DNA from: Paracoccaceae bacterium
Lineage (GTDB): Bacteria > Pseudomonadota > Alphaproteobacteria > Rhodobacterales > Rhodobacteraceae
Length of the DNA: 64,000 nucleotides
Reading direction: 5' to 3'
NCBI GenBank assembly: GCA_002709405.1
Contig: PAQV01000062.1
Span: 62,001 to 126,000, forward strand
A program made the translations under genes and the position numbers. Shown one piece after another: positions 36,870-45,979 of this stretch. How positions within the stretch are numbered: position 1 is the first letter of the stretch; each line of letters begins with the position of its first letter. The notes beneath the pieces are model-generated. The model did no database searches. It was not told the origin of the DNA and saw only the letters and a list, made by a program, of their open reading frames with translations.

Positions 36870-38234
36870 TCAGCCCGCGCCGAAATTCTCACCCACGAAA
36901 GCGGTCAGATCGGCCGCACGGTTAAGCTTGAAGCCGTCCCGCGCAGCAGCCTTCCCACCGGCCGGAGCGATGGCTGCGGTGAAACCAAGTTTTTGAGCTT
37001 CTTTCAACCTGTTTTCGGTCTGGGTGGCCGGGCGCAGGGCCCCGCTCAGGCTGATCTCTCCGAAAACCACCGTATCGGGGGGCAAGGCGACATCTTCGCG
37101 GGCGCTTAAAAGGGCGGCGGCGACGGCCAGGTCGGCGGCGGGTTCCGATATCTTCAAGCCGCCGGCCACGTTGAGGTAAACGTCAAGCCCCGCAAAGGGG
37201 ATGGCGCAGCGGGCCTCCAGCACGGCCAGGATCATGGCCAGCCGCCCGCCGTCCCATCCGACCACCGTCCGGCGCGGCTGGGAATGCGGCGAGGGGGCCA
37301 CAAGCGCTTGAAGTTCCACGAGAACCGGGCGCGTGCCCTCGATCCCTGCAAAGACGACGGCGCCGGGGCTTTGCGTCTCGCGGGCGCCCAGGAACAAGGC
37401 CGAGGGGTTGGAGACCTCGGACAGACCCGCGCCGGTCATCTCGAAGACGCCGATTTCGTCGGACGGGCCAAAGCGGTTCTTGACCGCACGCAGGATGCGG
37501 AACTGGTGACCGCGCTCGCCTTCGAAATAGAGCACGGTATCGACCATGTGTTCGACCACGCGGGGGCCGGCGATCTGACCGTCCTTGGTGACGTGGCCGA
37601 CCATGATGACCGAAATGCCACGGCGCTTGGCAAAAGAAGTCAGCTCGTGGGCGGCGGCGCGCACCTGGGACACGCTGCCGGGAGCGGCCTCGACCGAGTC
37701 CAGCCACATGGTCTGGATCGAATCGATGATCGCCAGCTTGGGGCGTTCGGTTTCGAGCGTGGTCAGGATGTCGCGCAGGTTGGTGTCGGCGGCCAGCCGC
37801 ACCGGGGCATCCGACAGACCCAGCCGCCGGGCGCGCATGCGCACCTGGGCCGAGGCTTCCTCGCCCGAGACATAGATCGTGTCCAGCCCGTTACGGGCAA
37901 AGCTGGCGGCGGCCTGCAGCAGCAGGGTGGATTTGCCGATACCAGGATCGCCCCCGACGAGAATGGCGCTGGCTTCGACCAGGCCACCACCGAGGACGCG
38001 GTCAAGCTCGTCGATGCCGGATGCAGTGCGGGGCGGGGGGGCCTCGTCATGGCCCAGGTCGCTAAGATCCAGCGTACGGCCGCGCGCGGTGCCCAGGCCG
38101 GACTTGCCGGGGGTGCGCGACAGGGTCTCGGTTTCGGAAATGGTGTTCCAGGCGCCGCAGGAATCGCAACGGCCCGACCATTTGGAATGGACGGCGCCAC
38201 AGGCGGAACAGGTGAAGCTTGGAGATTTTGCCAT
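36870..38234 (-). CDS. radA: DNA repair protein RadA
   Basis: The 454-aa branch-migration ATPase has an N-terminal zinc finger (C9, C12, C23, C26: CSACG and CDSCG), Walker A GGDPGIGKSTLL, the RadA-specific KNRFG motif, and a C-terminal Lon protease-like domain (PDTVVFGEISLSGALRP). It aids homologous recombination. It starts 30 bp after pqiA and is followed 53 bp later by cvpA, all on the same strand. Confidence 0.95.
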   Translation of the reverse strand: MAKSPSFTCSACGAVHSKWSGRCDSCGAWNTISETETLSRTPGKSGLGTARGRTLDLSDLGHDEAPPPRTASGIDELDRVLGGGLVEASAILVGGDPGIGKSTLLLQAAASFARNGLDTIYVSGEEASAQVRMRARRLGLSDAPVRLAADTNLRDILTTLETERPKLAIIDSIQTMWLDSVEAAPGSVSQVRAAAHELTSFAKRRGISVIMVGHVTKDGQIAGPRVVEHMVDTVLYFEGERGHQFRILRAVKNRFGPSDEIGVFEMTGAGLSEVSNPSALFLGARETQSPGAVVFAGIEGTRPVLVELQALVAPSPHSQPRRTVVGWDGGRLAMILAVLEARCAIPFAGLDVYLNVAGGLKISEPAADLAVAAALLSAREDVALPPDTVVFGEISLSGALRPATQTENRLKEAQKLGFTAAIAPAGGKAAARDGFKLNRAADLTAFVGENFGAG

Positions 38235-38264
38235 GGCTCTTCCTGCCCGACCCGCGCGCCGGGC

Positions 38265-38699
38265 TCAAGACATGCTGCGTTCCGTCCAGCGGCCGAGGGC
38301 GAGGCTGGCCAGGATGCAGAAGGTGAACAGGTAGAGCCCCCAGGCGGTTTCCACGCGGCCGACGCCGATGCCCTTGGCCAGGGTGATGTAAAGGGCGATC
38401 AGGAAGATGTCGGCCATGGCCAGCCGGCTGAGGCCATGAAGCGGGACCAGAAGCCTGTGAGGGGCGAGGCGCCACTGAACGGCCACCAGGCCCAGCAGCT
38501 TGGCGTAGGGGGCTATCAGCGCGAACAGGGCTACGACCAGGGCCAGGAAGATGTCACTGGACCAAAGCGAGCGGATGCCGGTCAGCACCGAGATCTCTGC
38601 CAGTCCGAAAAGCGGCAGGACACCCGCCCGCATCAGCGGCGCCGCCCAGGCGACCGGGTAAAGCAGGAGTAACGACAAGGTCGCCAGGCGCAGGAACAT
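38265..38699 (-). CDS. Single-domain PqiA-like membrane protein
   Basis: The ATG at 38699 is preferred to a TTG two codons upstream. The 144-aa protein has about four membrane helices and the PqiA-type blocks YPVAWAAPLMR, VFALIAPYAKLLGL and RLAMADIFLIALYI. E. coli PqiA has two such domains with zinc-binding cysteines; this is one domain without them. PqiA-type proteins serve envelope lipid transport with PqiB; no partner gene is visible. It heads the pqiA-radA pair. Confidence 0.82.
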   Translation of the reverse strand: MFLRLATLSLLLLYPVAWAAPLMRAGVLPLFGLAEISVLTGIRSLWSSDIFLALVVALFALIAPYAKLLGLVAVQWRLAPHRLLVPLHGLSRLAMADIFLIALYITLAKGIGVGRVETAWGLYLFTFCILASLALGRWTERSMS

Positions 38700-38750
38700 G
38701 GCCAAGGTCAGGCGGGACAGAACGGAAGACGGGCCAAGCTGTGGGGCATC

Positions 38751-38794
38751 GGAATTTTACAAAATTCCGGCCCGTTTTCTTTTAAGAAAACGGG
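38751..38794 (-). terminator. Double stem-loop after the mlaF-like gene
   Basis: Two perfect hairpins lie 6 bases past the ABC gene stop on the minus strand: CCCGTTTTCTT / AAGAAAACGGG (11-bp stem, 38771-38794) and GGAATTTT / AAAATTCC (8-bp stem, 38751-38768). T-rich parts of the second stem may serve as the U-tract. Both can work for the opposite direction as well. Confidence 0.7.
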
Positions 38795-38799
38795 GGCGG

Positions 38800-39546
38800 T
38801 CACCGGACTGCTTCGATCGGGCCTTCGGCGCGGCCGTGGATGAACTGGTCAAGATAGGGGTCCCCGCTGTCGTCCATCCCGGCCACCGGGCCTGTCCACT
38901 TGATGACACCGTCGTGCAGCATGGCCACCTTGTCGGCAATGGCCCGGACCGAGGACATGTCGTGGGTGATCGTCATGGCGGTCGCGCCCATTTCGACGAC
39001 GATTTCGCGGATCAGGTCGTTGATCACGCCGGCCATGATCGGGTCGAGCCCGGTGGTTGGTTCATCGAAGAAGATGATTTCAGGTTCCGCCGCAATCGCC
39101 CGCGCCAGGCCCACGCGTTTTTGCATGCCGCCGGACAGCTCCGCCGGGAACTTGTCGGCCACGTCGGCCTTCAGACCCACCCGGCGCAGTTTTTCCACGG
39201 CGATCTCGCGGGCCTCGGCCTGGGGCCGTTTCAGCGATCCGCGAAGCAGGCGGAAGGCCACGTTCTGCCAGACGGGCAGGGAATCAAACAGTGCCGCGCC
39301 CTGGAACAGCATCCCGAACCGGGCCAGGAACGCATCCCGGTCGCCGGCCGCCGCGGGTTTGCCATCGACCAGGATCCGCCCGGCATCGGGCTGGATCAGT
39401 CCCAGCACGCATTTCAGCGTCACCGACTTGCCCGTGCCCGAGCCTCCGATGATCACCATCGAGGTGCCTTTTTCGATGTGCAGGTCCACGCCGCGCAGGA
39501 CCTTGTGGTCTCCGAAGGCCTTCTGGACGTTCTCCATGACGATCAT
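38800..39546 (-). CDS. mlaF: Mla-type phospholipid ABC transporter ATP-binding protein
   Basis: The start [11 protein letters not shown] at 39546 overlaps the permease stop (ATGA), giving 248 aa. It shows Walker A GGSGTGKS, signature LSGGMQKRVGLARAI, Walker B IIFFDEPTTGLD and a THDMSSV H-loop. It pairs with the MlaE-like permease; the set maintains outer-membrane lipid asymmetry in gram-negatives. No MlaD, MlaB or MlaC gene is seen nearby. Confidence 0.9.
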   Translation of the reverse strand: MIVMENVQKAFGDHKVLRGVDLHIEKGTSMVIIGGSGTGKSVTLKCVLGLIQPDAGRILVDGKPAAAGDRDAFLARFGMLFQGAALFDSLPVWQNVAFRLLRGSLKRPQAEAREIAVEKLRRVGLKADVADKFPAELSGGMQKRVGLARAIAAEPEIIFFDEPTTGLDPIMAGVINDLIREIVVEMGATAMTITHDMSSVRAIADKVAMLHDGVIKWTGPVAGMDDSGDPYLDQFIHGRAEGPIEAVR

Positions 39547-40325
39547 ATCGAAAAGAACACTCCTGTGAGCACGAAGTTGGCGGCCAGGATCAGCACGGCA
39601 GCGGCCTCGACCGATCCCTTGGTGGCCCGGCCGACGCCTTGTGCCCCACGGCCCGATTGCATGCCGTAGTAACACCCCATCAGGGCCGCGATCAGCCCGA
39701 AGGCCGCGCCCTTGGCGAGGCTGGAGACGACGTCCCGGGTTTCCAGGAAGTTGACCGTGTTGATCAGGTAGGTGGCCGGGTTGAAATCCAGCGAATGGAC
39801 GGCCACGGCAAAGCCCCCGGCGATGCCGATGATATCGCCGATGCCTACCAGCAGGGGCACGGTGATCAGGGCGGCCAGGACCCGCGGGGCGACCAGGTAT
39901 TTCATCGGGTTGGTGGACAGGGTGACCAGGGCGTCGATCTGTTCGGTCACCTTCATCGTCGCGATCTCGGCCGCGATGGAGGAGGTCACGCGGGCGGCGA
40001 TCATCAGCCCCACCAGCACGGGACCCAGTTCCCGGACCATGCCGATGGCGACGATCTGGGGAACCACGGCCTCGGCACTGAACCGTGCACCGCCGGCATA
40101 GATCTGCAGGGCCAATGCGCCGCCGGTGAAGATGGCCGTCAGACCCACCACGGGCAGCGACAGCCAGCCGATGGTCAGCAGCGCGTTGAGGAACTCACGC
40201 GGGTAGAAAGGCGGGCGCAGCACATGGCTGAGCGCCCGTCCGGCAAAGATCGCGACCTGTCCGACCGAGGCCAGGAAGGTCAGCACGGCCCGCCCCAGCG
40301 CGCCGATCGGAGAGAGCCATGTCAT
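39543..40325 (-). CDS. mlaE: MlaE-like ABC transporter permease
   Basis: The 260-aa membrane protein has six hydrophobic segments and MlaE-family signatures: [32 protein letters not shown] and [19 protein letters not shown], followed by [15 protein letters not shown]. It forms a pair with the ATPase downstream, and its ATG overlaps the alr stop, so alr-mlaE-mlaF is one translation-coupled unit. Confidence 0.92.
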   Translation of the reverse strand: MTWLSPIGALGRAVLTFLASVGQVAIFAGRALSHVLRPPFYPREFLNALLTIGWLSLPVVGLTAIFTGGALALQIYAGGARFSAEAVVPQIVAIGMVRELGPVLVGLMIAARVTSSIAAEIATMKVTEQIDALVTLSTNPMKYLVAPRVLAALITVPLLVGIGDIIGIAGGFAVAVHSLDFNPATYLINTVNFLETRDVVSSLAKGAAFGLIAALMGCYYGMQSGRGAQGVGRATKGSVEAAAVLILAANFVLTGVFFSI

Positions 40326-41362
40326 TCGTGATAGCTCCGCGTGTACCGGGCCCCAAGCGAGGTCAGGATCTCGTGCGAGATCGTCTGGGCGGCCCCTGCA
40401 AGCGTGTCGATGGACTGGTTTCGGCCCAGGATCGACAGGGTGTCGGGGATTTCGGCCAGGTGGGTCACGTCGACGGTGATCAGGTCCATCGAGACCTTGC
40501 CCACGGTGGGGCAGGCGATGTCTCCGGCGTGGACCTGGCCCAGGCCGCCGGTGCCGATGATGCGGATCAGCCCGTCGGCATAGCCGCCGGACACGGTCGC
40601 CACGCGCATCGGGTGCGGGGCGGTGAAGTAATTGGCATAGCCCACGGTTTCGCCGGCATCCAGCTCGCGGACCTGGATGACCGGCAGGTCGATGCCCACG
40701 ACGGGCTTGGCGTCGATGAAGGGCAGGCCGCCGTAAAGGCCGATGCCTGGCCGGACCAGATCGAAATGATAATTGGTGCCCAGGAAGATGCCGCCTGTCG
40801 CCGACAGGGACCGGGGCACGTTCAGCCCGTCAGTCATCTGGGTAAAGGCATGCAATTGCTGCATGTTCATCGAGTGGGCGGGGTCTTCGCCGCAGGCCAG
40901 GTGCGACATGATCAGCACCGGGTTCTGGGCCAGGGCGATGTCGCGCAGGGCGGCCCATTCGGCGGGTTCCATGCCCAGTCGGTTCATGCCGGTGTCCAGC
41001 TGGATGCCGAAGGGATGACCGGGCAGCGCCTCGACATGGCGCAGCATCTGGTCGACCGAATTGATCATCGGGGTCAGCTGGTGGTCACGGATCAGGGCGG
41101 CATCGCCGGCCATGTGGCCGCCGAAGACGCAGATCATCGGGCCCGGCCCGATGGCCTGGCGTACCGCGGCGCCCTCTTCGGCCACGGCGACGAAGAACCG
41201 CCGGCAGCCCGCCTGGGCCAGGGCCAGCGACACCGGCGCCGCCCCCATGCCATATCCATCCGCCTTCACCACAGCGCCGGTTTCGGCCTGTGTCATGGCA
41301 TCCAGCGCCCGCCAGTTATCGGCGATCGCTCCCAGGTCGATGTGCAGCCGTCCGGTACTCAT
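40322..41362 (-). CDS. alr: Alanine racemase
   Basis: PLP enzyme supplying D-alanine for peptidoglycan. The 346-aa protein has the PLP-Lys motif [10 protein letters not shown] near residue 34, an SHLACGEDP segment and a C-terminal catalytic-Tyr region ([12 protein letters not shown]). Gly replaces the usual Ala in the KADAYG motif, which is unusual but conservative. Coupled to mlaE through ATGA overlap. Confidence 0.94.
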   Translation of the reverse strand: MSTGRLHIDLGAIADNWRALDAMTQAETGAVVKADGYGMGAAPVSLALAQAGCRRFFVAVAEEGAAVRQAIGPGPMICVFGGHMAGDAALIRDHQLTPMINSVDQMLRHVEALPGHPFGIQLDTGMNRLGMEPAEWAALRDIALAQNPVLIMSHLACGEDPAHSMNMQQLHAFTQMTDGLNVPRSLSATGGIFLGTNYHFDLVRPGIGLYGGLPFIDAKPVVGIDLPVIQVRELDAGETVGYANYFTAPHPMRVATVSGGYADGLIRIIGTGGLGQVHAGDIACPTVGKVSMDLITVDVTHLAEIPDTLSILGRNQSIDTLAGAAQTISHEILTSLGARYTRSYHE

Positions 41363-41460
41363 GCGCCGTTCATGACAGGATCAGAGCCAAGGTCAAGATC
41401 CAGCGTCGTGGACAATCTTCAGAGGGGGCTTCCGGCGGGGTTTTCCGTCGGGACATCGGC

Positions 41461-42255
41461 TCAGGGTTCCATCCAGATGGTGCGGTTGCGCTGCCAGATC
41501 TTCTCTCCGACCATGCAGTCATAGGCATTGGCCCGCCGCACGACTGGTTCCTCGACCGGAATGGGCAGCCCGGCGATTTCAAGCACCAGCTTGCGGCGCA
41601 CGGCCTCGGCAAATTCGGACCAGTCGTGCACCGGGATCATGAAGGCCCCGGGGCCGCCGATGACGCAGTTGAAATAATAGGCGTCCAGGTCCTCGATACC
41701 CCAGCGAAAGCTGAAGCCGTCGGTGGTCATCAGCGGCAGGCCGTTGATGATGATGCCCTTGGCCAGCACCGCGTCGCGGGCGGGCAGAACCGGGCCGCCA
41801 GAATTGTTGGGCCCGTCGCCGGACACGTCGATGATGCGCCTGAGGCCAAGGAACCCGTTGTCGTCGAAGAGGCTCGCGGCCTGGGTCAAGGCACCGGATA
41901 TCGAGGTCCGCCGCATGTTGCCGTGAAATTCCGCCGTCAGGGTGTCGGCAATGGCCTGGGCGTCCTCGGCGCTGTCGATCAGTGTCCAGGGCACGATGAC
42001 ATTCTGCAGGTCGTTGCCCGCCCATTCCATGAAGGTCACGGCAATGCGCCCGATCATGCCGTTGCCGATGGTGGCCATGACCTCGGTGCTGGTGATCGCC
42101 TCGGCATAGCCGCGCCGCTGGATTTCCAGCTCGTGGGGGGACATGGATCGAGACACATCCGCCGCCAGCACCAGTTCCACATCGACTTCGATATCCTGGG
42201 CGAGCGCCGGTCGCAGGCCGATCAGAAGGGCCGCGAGGACATAAAGGTACCGCAT
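41461..42255 (-). CDS. DUF1194 exported VWA-like protein
   Basis: The 264-aa protein has a signal peptide (LYVLAALLIGLRPALAQ) and a von Willebrand A-like fold with the MIDAS motif DVSRSMS near residue 33, IIDVSGDGPNNSGG and a WGIEDLDAYY block, which define DUF1194. Periplasmic and metal-binding by inference; biological role unknown. It lies downstream of dnaB on the same strand with a 116-bp gap. Confidence 0.82.
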   Translation of the reverse strand: MRYLYVLAALLIGLRPALAQDIEVDVELVLAADVSRSMSPHELEIQRRGYAEAITSTEVMATIGNGMIGRIAVTFMEWAGNDLQNVIVPWTLIDSAEDAQAIADTLTAEFHGNMRRTSISGALTQAASLFDDNGFLGLRRIIDVSGDGPNNSGGPVLPARDAVLAKGIIINGLPLMTTDGFSFRWGIEDLDAYYFNCVIGGPGAFMIPVHDWSEFAEAVRRKLVLEIAGLPIPVEEPVVRRANAYDCMVGEKIWQRNRTIWMEP

Positions 42256-42370
42256 GTCCCAATGGGGCCCGAGAAACGCGGACCTGTCCAGTCACAGGTT
42301 GGTGCGCGCCCGCGCGCGGACGGGCCGACGCGCGGATCGTGTGAAATTTGGGCGGTGCGGGATCGCCCGG

Positions 42371-43873
42371 TCAGTAGCCGGGATCGTCGTTCTGCTGCCA
42401 GGGCCGGACGAGGTTGCCGAAGCGGGTGAACTGGCCCTCGAAGGAGAGTTCCACTGTGCCGATGGGACCGTGGCGCTGCTTGCCGATGATGACCTCGGCC
42501 TTGCCGTGCAACCGTTCCATCCGTTCCTGCCAGGCGGCGATTTCCTCCAGCCGGTCGTCCGAGGGCTTTTCCCGCTCGACGTAATATTCCTCGCGGAACA
42601 CGAACATCACCACGTCGGCATCCTGTTCGATCGAGCCCGATTCCCGAAGGTCGGACAGCTGCGGCCGCTTGTCGTCGCGGCTTTCCACCGACCGGCTGAG
42701 CTGCGACAGGGCGATGACGGGGATGTTGAGTTCCTTGGCGATGGCCTTCAGGCCCATCGAGATCTCGGCGATTTCCTGCACCCGGTTGTCGGCGGTGCCG
42801 CGCACCAGCTGCAGGTAGTCGACGATCAGCAGGTCCAGCCCGTGGGTCCGTTTCAGGCGCCGGGCCCGGGCCGACAACTGGGCGATGGGCAGGGCCGGGG
42901 TGTCGTCGATGAACAGCGGGCAGGCTTCCAGGTCCTTGGCGGCATCGACGAACCGGCGGAATTCGGCCTCGGTCATGTCGCCGCGGCGGATGTTTTCCGA
43001 GGGCACTTCGGCCGCTTCCGACAGGATCCGGGCGGCCAGCTGTTCGGCGCTCATTTCCAGCGAGTAGAAGCCCACGACGCCGCCGTCGATATTGCCTTCC
43101 GAGCCGTCGGGCAGCTGGCCCTTGCGGTAGGCCTTGGCCACGTTGAAGGCGATGTTGGTGGCCAGCGAGGTCTTGCCCATCGACGGACGCCCGGCGAGGA
43201 TCAGAAGGTCGGACTTGTGCAGACCGCCCAGCTTCTTGTCCATGTCGACAAGGCCGGTGGACACGCCCGACAGCTGGCCTTCGCGCTGGTAGGCGGCGTT
43301 GGCCGAATTCACGGCCTCGGTCACGGCCTTGAGGAAGGACTGGAACCCGCTGTCGGACTTGCCCTGTTCGGACAGCTTGTAAAGCGACTGCTCCGCTTCG
43401 ACGATCTGGTCCTTGGGTTCGCTTTTCACGTCGACCCGCGCGGCCTTGGCCGAGATATCCTTGCCCAGCAGGATCAACTCGCGCCGGATCGCCATGTCAT
43501 AGATCATCTGGGCGTAATCGCGGGCGGCGAAGGTCGAAATGGCGGACCCCGCAAGCCGGGCGAGGTACTGCGCACCGCCCAGGGCGGCCAGGCCCTCGTC
43601 GTCTTCCATGAAGGCCTTGAGCGTGACCGGCGAGGCCAGCTGGTTGCGCGCGATCCGGGCGGCCGAGATCTCGAAGATCCGGCTGTGGACGGGATCGTGG
43701 AAATGCTCGGCCCGCACGATCGCGGCGATGCGGTCGTAGATGTCGTTGTTCGTCAGGATCGCGCCAAGCAGCTGCTGCTCGGCCTCGATCGAATGTGGCA
43801 GGGCTTCGAGGCCCTCGCCGTCGCTGGTGCCGGACTCCGGTCCGTTCGCGTCGAATCGCGCGATTTCATTCAT
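42371..43873 (-). CDS. dnaB: Replicative DNA helicase DnaB
   Basis: The 500-aa hexameric helicase has an N-terminal helical domain (SIEAEQQLLGAILTN), the RecA-like core with Walker A GRPSMGKTSLATN, Walker B LLIVDYLQL, an arginine finger region (LSRSVESRDDKRP) and the C-terminal KQRHGPIGTVELSFEGQFTRF. It is single-copy-like and unspliced: no intein is inserted in the Walker A region. The upstream region carries inverted repeats and DnaA-box-like sites. Confidence 0.96.
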   Translation of the reverse strand: MNEIARFDANGPESGTSDGEGLEALPHSIEAEQQLLGAILTNNDIYDRIAAIVRAEHFHDPVHSRIFEISAARIARNQLASPVTLKAFMEDDEGLAALGGAQYLARLAGSAISTFAARDYAQMIYDMAIRRELILLGKDISAKAARVDVKSEPKDQIVEAEQSLYKLSEQGKSDSGFQSFLKAVTEAVNSANAAYQREGQLSGVSTGLVDMDKKLGGLHKSDLLILAGRPSMGKTSLATNIAFNVAKAYRKGQLPDGSEGNIDGGVVGFYSLEMSAEQLAARILSEAAEVPSENIRRGDMTEAEFRRFVDAAKDLEACPLFIDDTPALPIAQLSARARRLKRTHGLDLLIVDYLQLVRGTADNRVQEIAEISMGLKAIAKELNIPVIALSQLSRSVESRDDKRPQLSDLRESGSIEQDADVVMFVFREEYYVEREKPSDDRLEEIAAWQERMERLHGKAEVIIGKQRHGPIGTVELSFEGQFTRFGNLVRPWQQNDDPGY

Positions 43874-43943
43874 GTCTGCTCTCCCGCCCCGAGGTGAGGT
43901 TCACGCATAGTCGTTTGCCGGCGCGATTGCACTCGGGATATCC

Positions 43944-44054
43944 TGTGGATCTCTTGCCGGATCTCTGGGGATGATGCCGTGCACAAACCTGTGGGTAAGC
44001 CTGCCGTGTGCAGATAGGGTATCATGCGCCCAGCATAACACAAGATTTGTGCAC
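43944..44054 (-). promoter_or_regulatory. Region upstream of dnaB with a 9-bp long-range inverted repeat
   Basis: GTGCACAAA (43979-43987) and TTTGTGCAC (44046-44054) are exact reverse complements 58 bp apart. Between or beside them are TGTGGGTAA (43990-43998), one mismatch from a DnaA box on the opposite strand, and TGTGGATCT (43944-43952), a weaker match. No consensus sigma-70 promoter is clear. The rest of the 214-bp gap between dnaB and pyrE shows no gene. Confidence 0.35.
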
Positions 44055-44087
44055 AGCAGACCGATTCGCCGGAAAGGCGGTTGAGGG

Positions 44088-44762
44088 TTATTTATGCGCG
44101 TCCTGCCAGCCGCGCGGATCGTTGAGATAGGCCTCGACCCCGTCCAGCGTGGCGGCGTCGAACCGGCCCTGTTCCTTGGCCACGGCCAGGATGTCCCACC
44201 AGGTGCACAGGTGATGCAGCTGGATGCCATGATCGCCCAGCACCTGCCGGGTCTCGGGGAAAATGTCGTAGTAGAAGATGACCGCGGTATGCCCGCAACT
44301 GGCCCCGGTTTCGCGGATGGCATCCACGAAGGACAGTTTCGAGCCGCCGTCGGTGGTCAGGTCCTCGACCAGCAGCACCCGGTCACCTTCGTTGACCACA
44401 CCCTCGATGCGGGCGTTGCGGCCGTAGCCCTTGGGCTTCTTGCGGACATAGGCCATGGGCAGGGCCATGCGCTCGGCCACGAAGGCCGAAAAGGGGATGC
44501 CGGCGGTTTCGCCTCCGGCGATGACGTCGAAGGCCTCGAAGCCGGCGTTGCGCATGATCGTGACGGTCAGGAAGTCCATCAGCGTCGCCCGGATCCGGGG
44601 GAAGGAGATCAGCTTGCGGCAGTCGATATAGGTTGGCGAGGGCAGGCCCGAGGCATGGATGAAGGGCTCGGCCGCGTTCAGGTGGACGGCTTCGATTTCA
44701 AGGAACATCGAGGCGGAAAGGCGGGCGATCTCTTCGGCCGGGGGGAAGCTTGAGGGGATCAT
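44088..44762 (-). CDS. pyrE: Orotate phosphoribosyltransferase
   Basis: Converts orotate and PRPP to OMP. I choose the Met at 44762 (MIPSSFPP), since the frame upstream crosses palindromes; this gives 224 aa. The PRPP-binding motif is [12 protein letters not shown] near residue 140, with the catalytic flexible loop [15 protein letters not shown] just before. It follows pyrC on the same strand with the paired palindromes in the gap. A TTA stop is used. Confidence 0.95.
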   Translation of the reverse strand: MIPSSFPPAEEIARLSASMFLEIEAVHLNAAEPFIHASGLPSPTYIDCRKLISFPRIRATLMDFLTVTIMRNAGFEAFDVIAGGETAGIPFSAFVAERMALPMAYVRKKPKGYGRNARIEGVVNEGDRVLLVEDLTTDGGSKLSFVDAIRETGASCGHTAVIFYYDIFPETRQVLGDHGIQLHHLCTWWDILAVAKEQGRFDAATLDGVEAYLNDPRGWQDAHK

Positions 44763-44793
44763 CGGGGCGGTGTCCTTCGGTTCGGGCAAGGGG

Positions 44794-44842
44794 AGAAAAT
44801 TCCGTGAATTTTCTTTGGTCCAGAAAATTCTGCGAATTTTCT
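44794..44842. repeat. Tandem pair of 21-bp palindromes between pyrC and pyrE
   Basis: Two units of AGAAAATTC-N3-GAATTTTCT, at 44794-44814 (spacer CGT) and 44822-44842 (spacer TGC), are perfect in their arms and repeat at 28 bp. The whole block can also fold as one larger hairpin. It lies between the pyrC stop and the pyrE start, in what would be the pyrE leader. Confidence 0.75.
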
Positions 44843-44853
44843 CCTGCGGTCGG

Positions 44854-45900
44854 TCAGGTATCGGGAGAGACGGTCCAGTGGATCGGGCGGGCGGGGTCGA
44901 AGATCGTGACGGGGCCGTCGGCAGTGGCAACGTTTTCGGGGAAGACCTGGGGGGCGGCTCGGGTCAGCGTCAACGAGCCCGAATTGACTGCCAGCCCGTA
45001 GAACGCAGCCCCGTTTCGGCAGAGGAACCCTTCAAGCTTGTCCAGCGCACCTTCGCTGTCGAAGACCTCGGCCACCACGGCCACGGCGTTAGTGGCCGTG
45101 AAACATCCTGCGCATCCGCAGGCGCTTTCCTTCGCGCCGTCCAGGTGAGGCGCGCTGTCGGTGCCCATGAAGAACCGGGCATCCCCCGAAACCGCTGCCG
45201 CGACCAGGGCCTTGCGGTGCAGCTCGCGCTTGGCGACGGGCAGGCAATAGTAATGCGGGTGGATGCCGCCAACCAGGATATGGTTGCGGTTGATGACCAG
45301 GTGATGGGCCGTGATCGTTGCCCCCAGACCGGCGTCCACGCCGGTCACGTAATCCACCGCATCCTTCGTGGTCACGTGTTCCATGATCACTTTCAGGCCC
45401 GGTGTCGCCTGGCGCACGGGGTCCAGCACACGTTCGATGAACACCGCCTCGCGATCGAATATGTCGATCTCGGGATCCGTGACCTCGCCATGCACGCACA
45501 GGGGCAGCCCGATCTCGGCCATCTTCTCGAGCACGGGCCGCACCTTGTCGAAATCGCGCACACCGCTGGCCGAATTGGTGGTTGCGCCAGCCGGGTAGAG
45601 CTTGACCGCCGTGACAAGCCCGCTGGCCGCGGCCGCCGCAACGTCCTCGGGATCGGTGTCTTCGGTCAGGTAGAGCGTCATCAGGGGGGTGAAATCCGCC
45701 CCCTCGGGCATCGCCGCCAGGATACGCTCGCGGTAGGCCGCCGCATGGGCCCCGGTGACGACCGGCGGCACCAGGTTGGGCATGATGATGGCCCGGGCGA
45801 AATGGCGGGTGGTTTCGGGCAGGACGGCTTGCAGCATCGCGCCATCGCGCAGGTGCAGGTGCCAGTCATCGGGGCGCGGGATGGTCAGGATGTCGCTCAT
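44854..45900 (-). CDS. pyrC: Dihydroorotase (type II)
   Basis: Closes carbamoyl-aspartate to dihydroorotate. The 348-aa amidohydrolase begins with the metal-binding [12 protein letters not shown], has the carbamylated Lys in [13 protein letters not shown], His ligands in VHGEV and MEHVTTKD, and FMGTDSAPH with the catalytic Asp. Length matches the E. coli-like type II enzyme. It lies upstream of pyrE on the same strand. Confidence 0.96.
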   Translation of the reverse strand: MSDILTIPRPDDWHLHLRDGAMLQAVLPETTRHFARAIIMPNLVPPVVTGAHAAAYRERILAAMPEGADFTPLMTLYLTEDTDPEDVAAAAASGLVTAVKLYPAGATTNSASGVRDFDKVRPVLEKMAEIGLPLCVHGEVTDPEIDIFDREAVFIERVLDPVRQATPGLKVIMEHVTTKDAVDYVTGVDAGLGATITAHHLVINRNHILVGGIHPHYYCLPVAKRELHRKALVAAAVSGDARFFMGTDSAPHLDGAKESACGCAGCFTATNAVAVVAEVFDSEGALDKLEGFLCRNGAAFYGLAVNSGSLTLTRAAPQVFPENVATADGPVTIFDPARPIHWTVSPDT

Positions 45901-45979
45901 GCCTTGCCGCTAGCAGAAAGCGGCGGCCGCTTCCAGATCCTGCCTGTGCCATTCGCGCCTGCAGACCGCTTGTGGGGGC

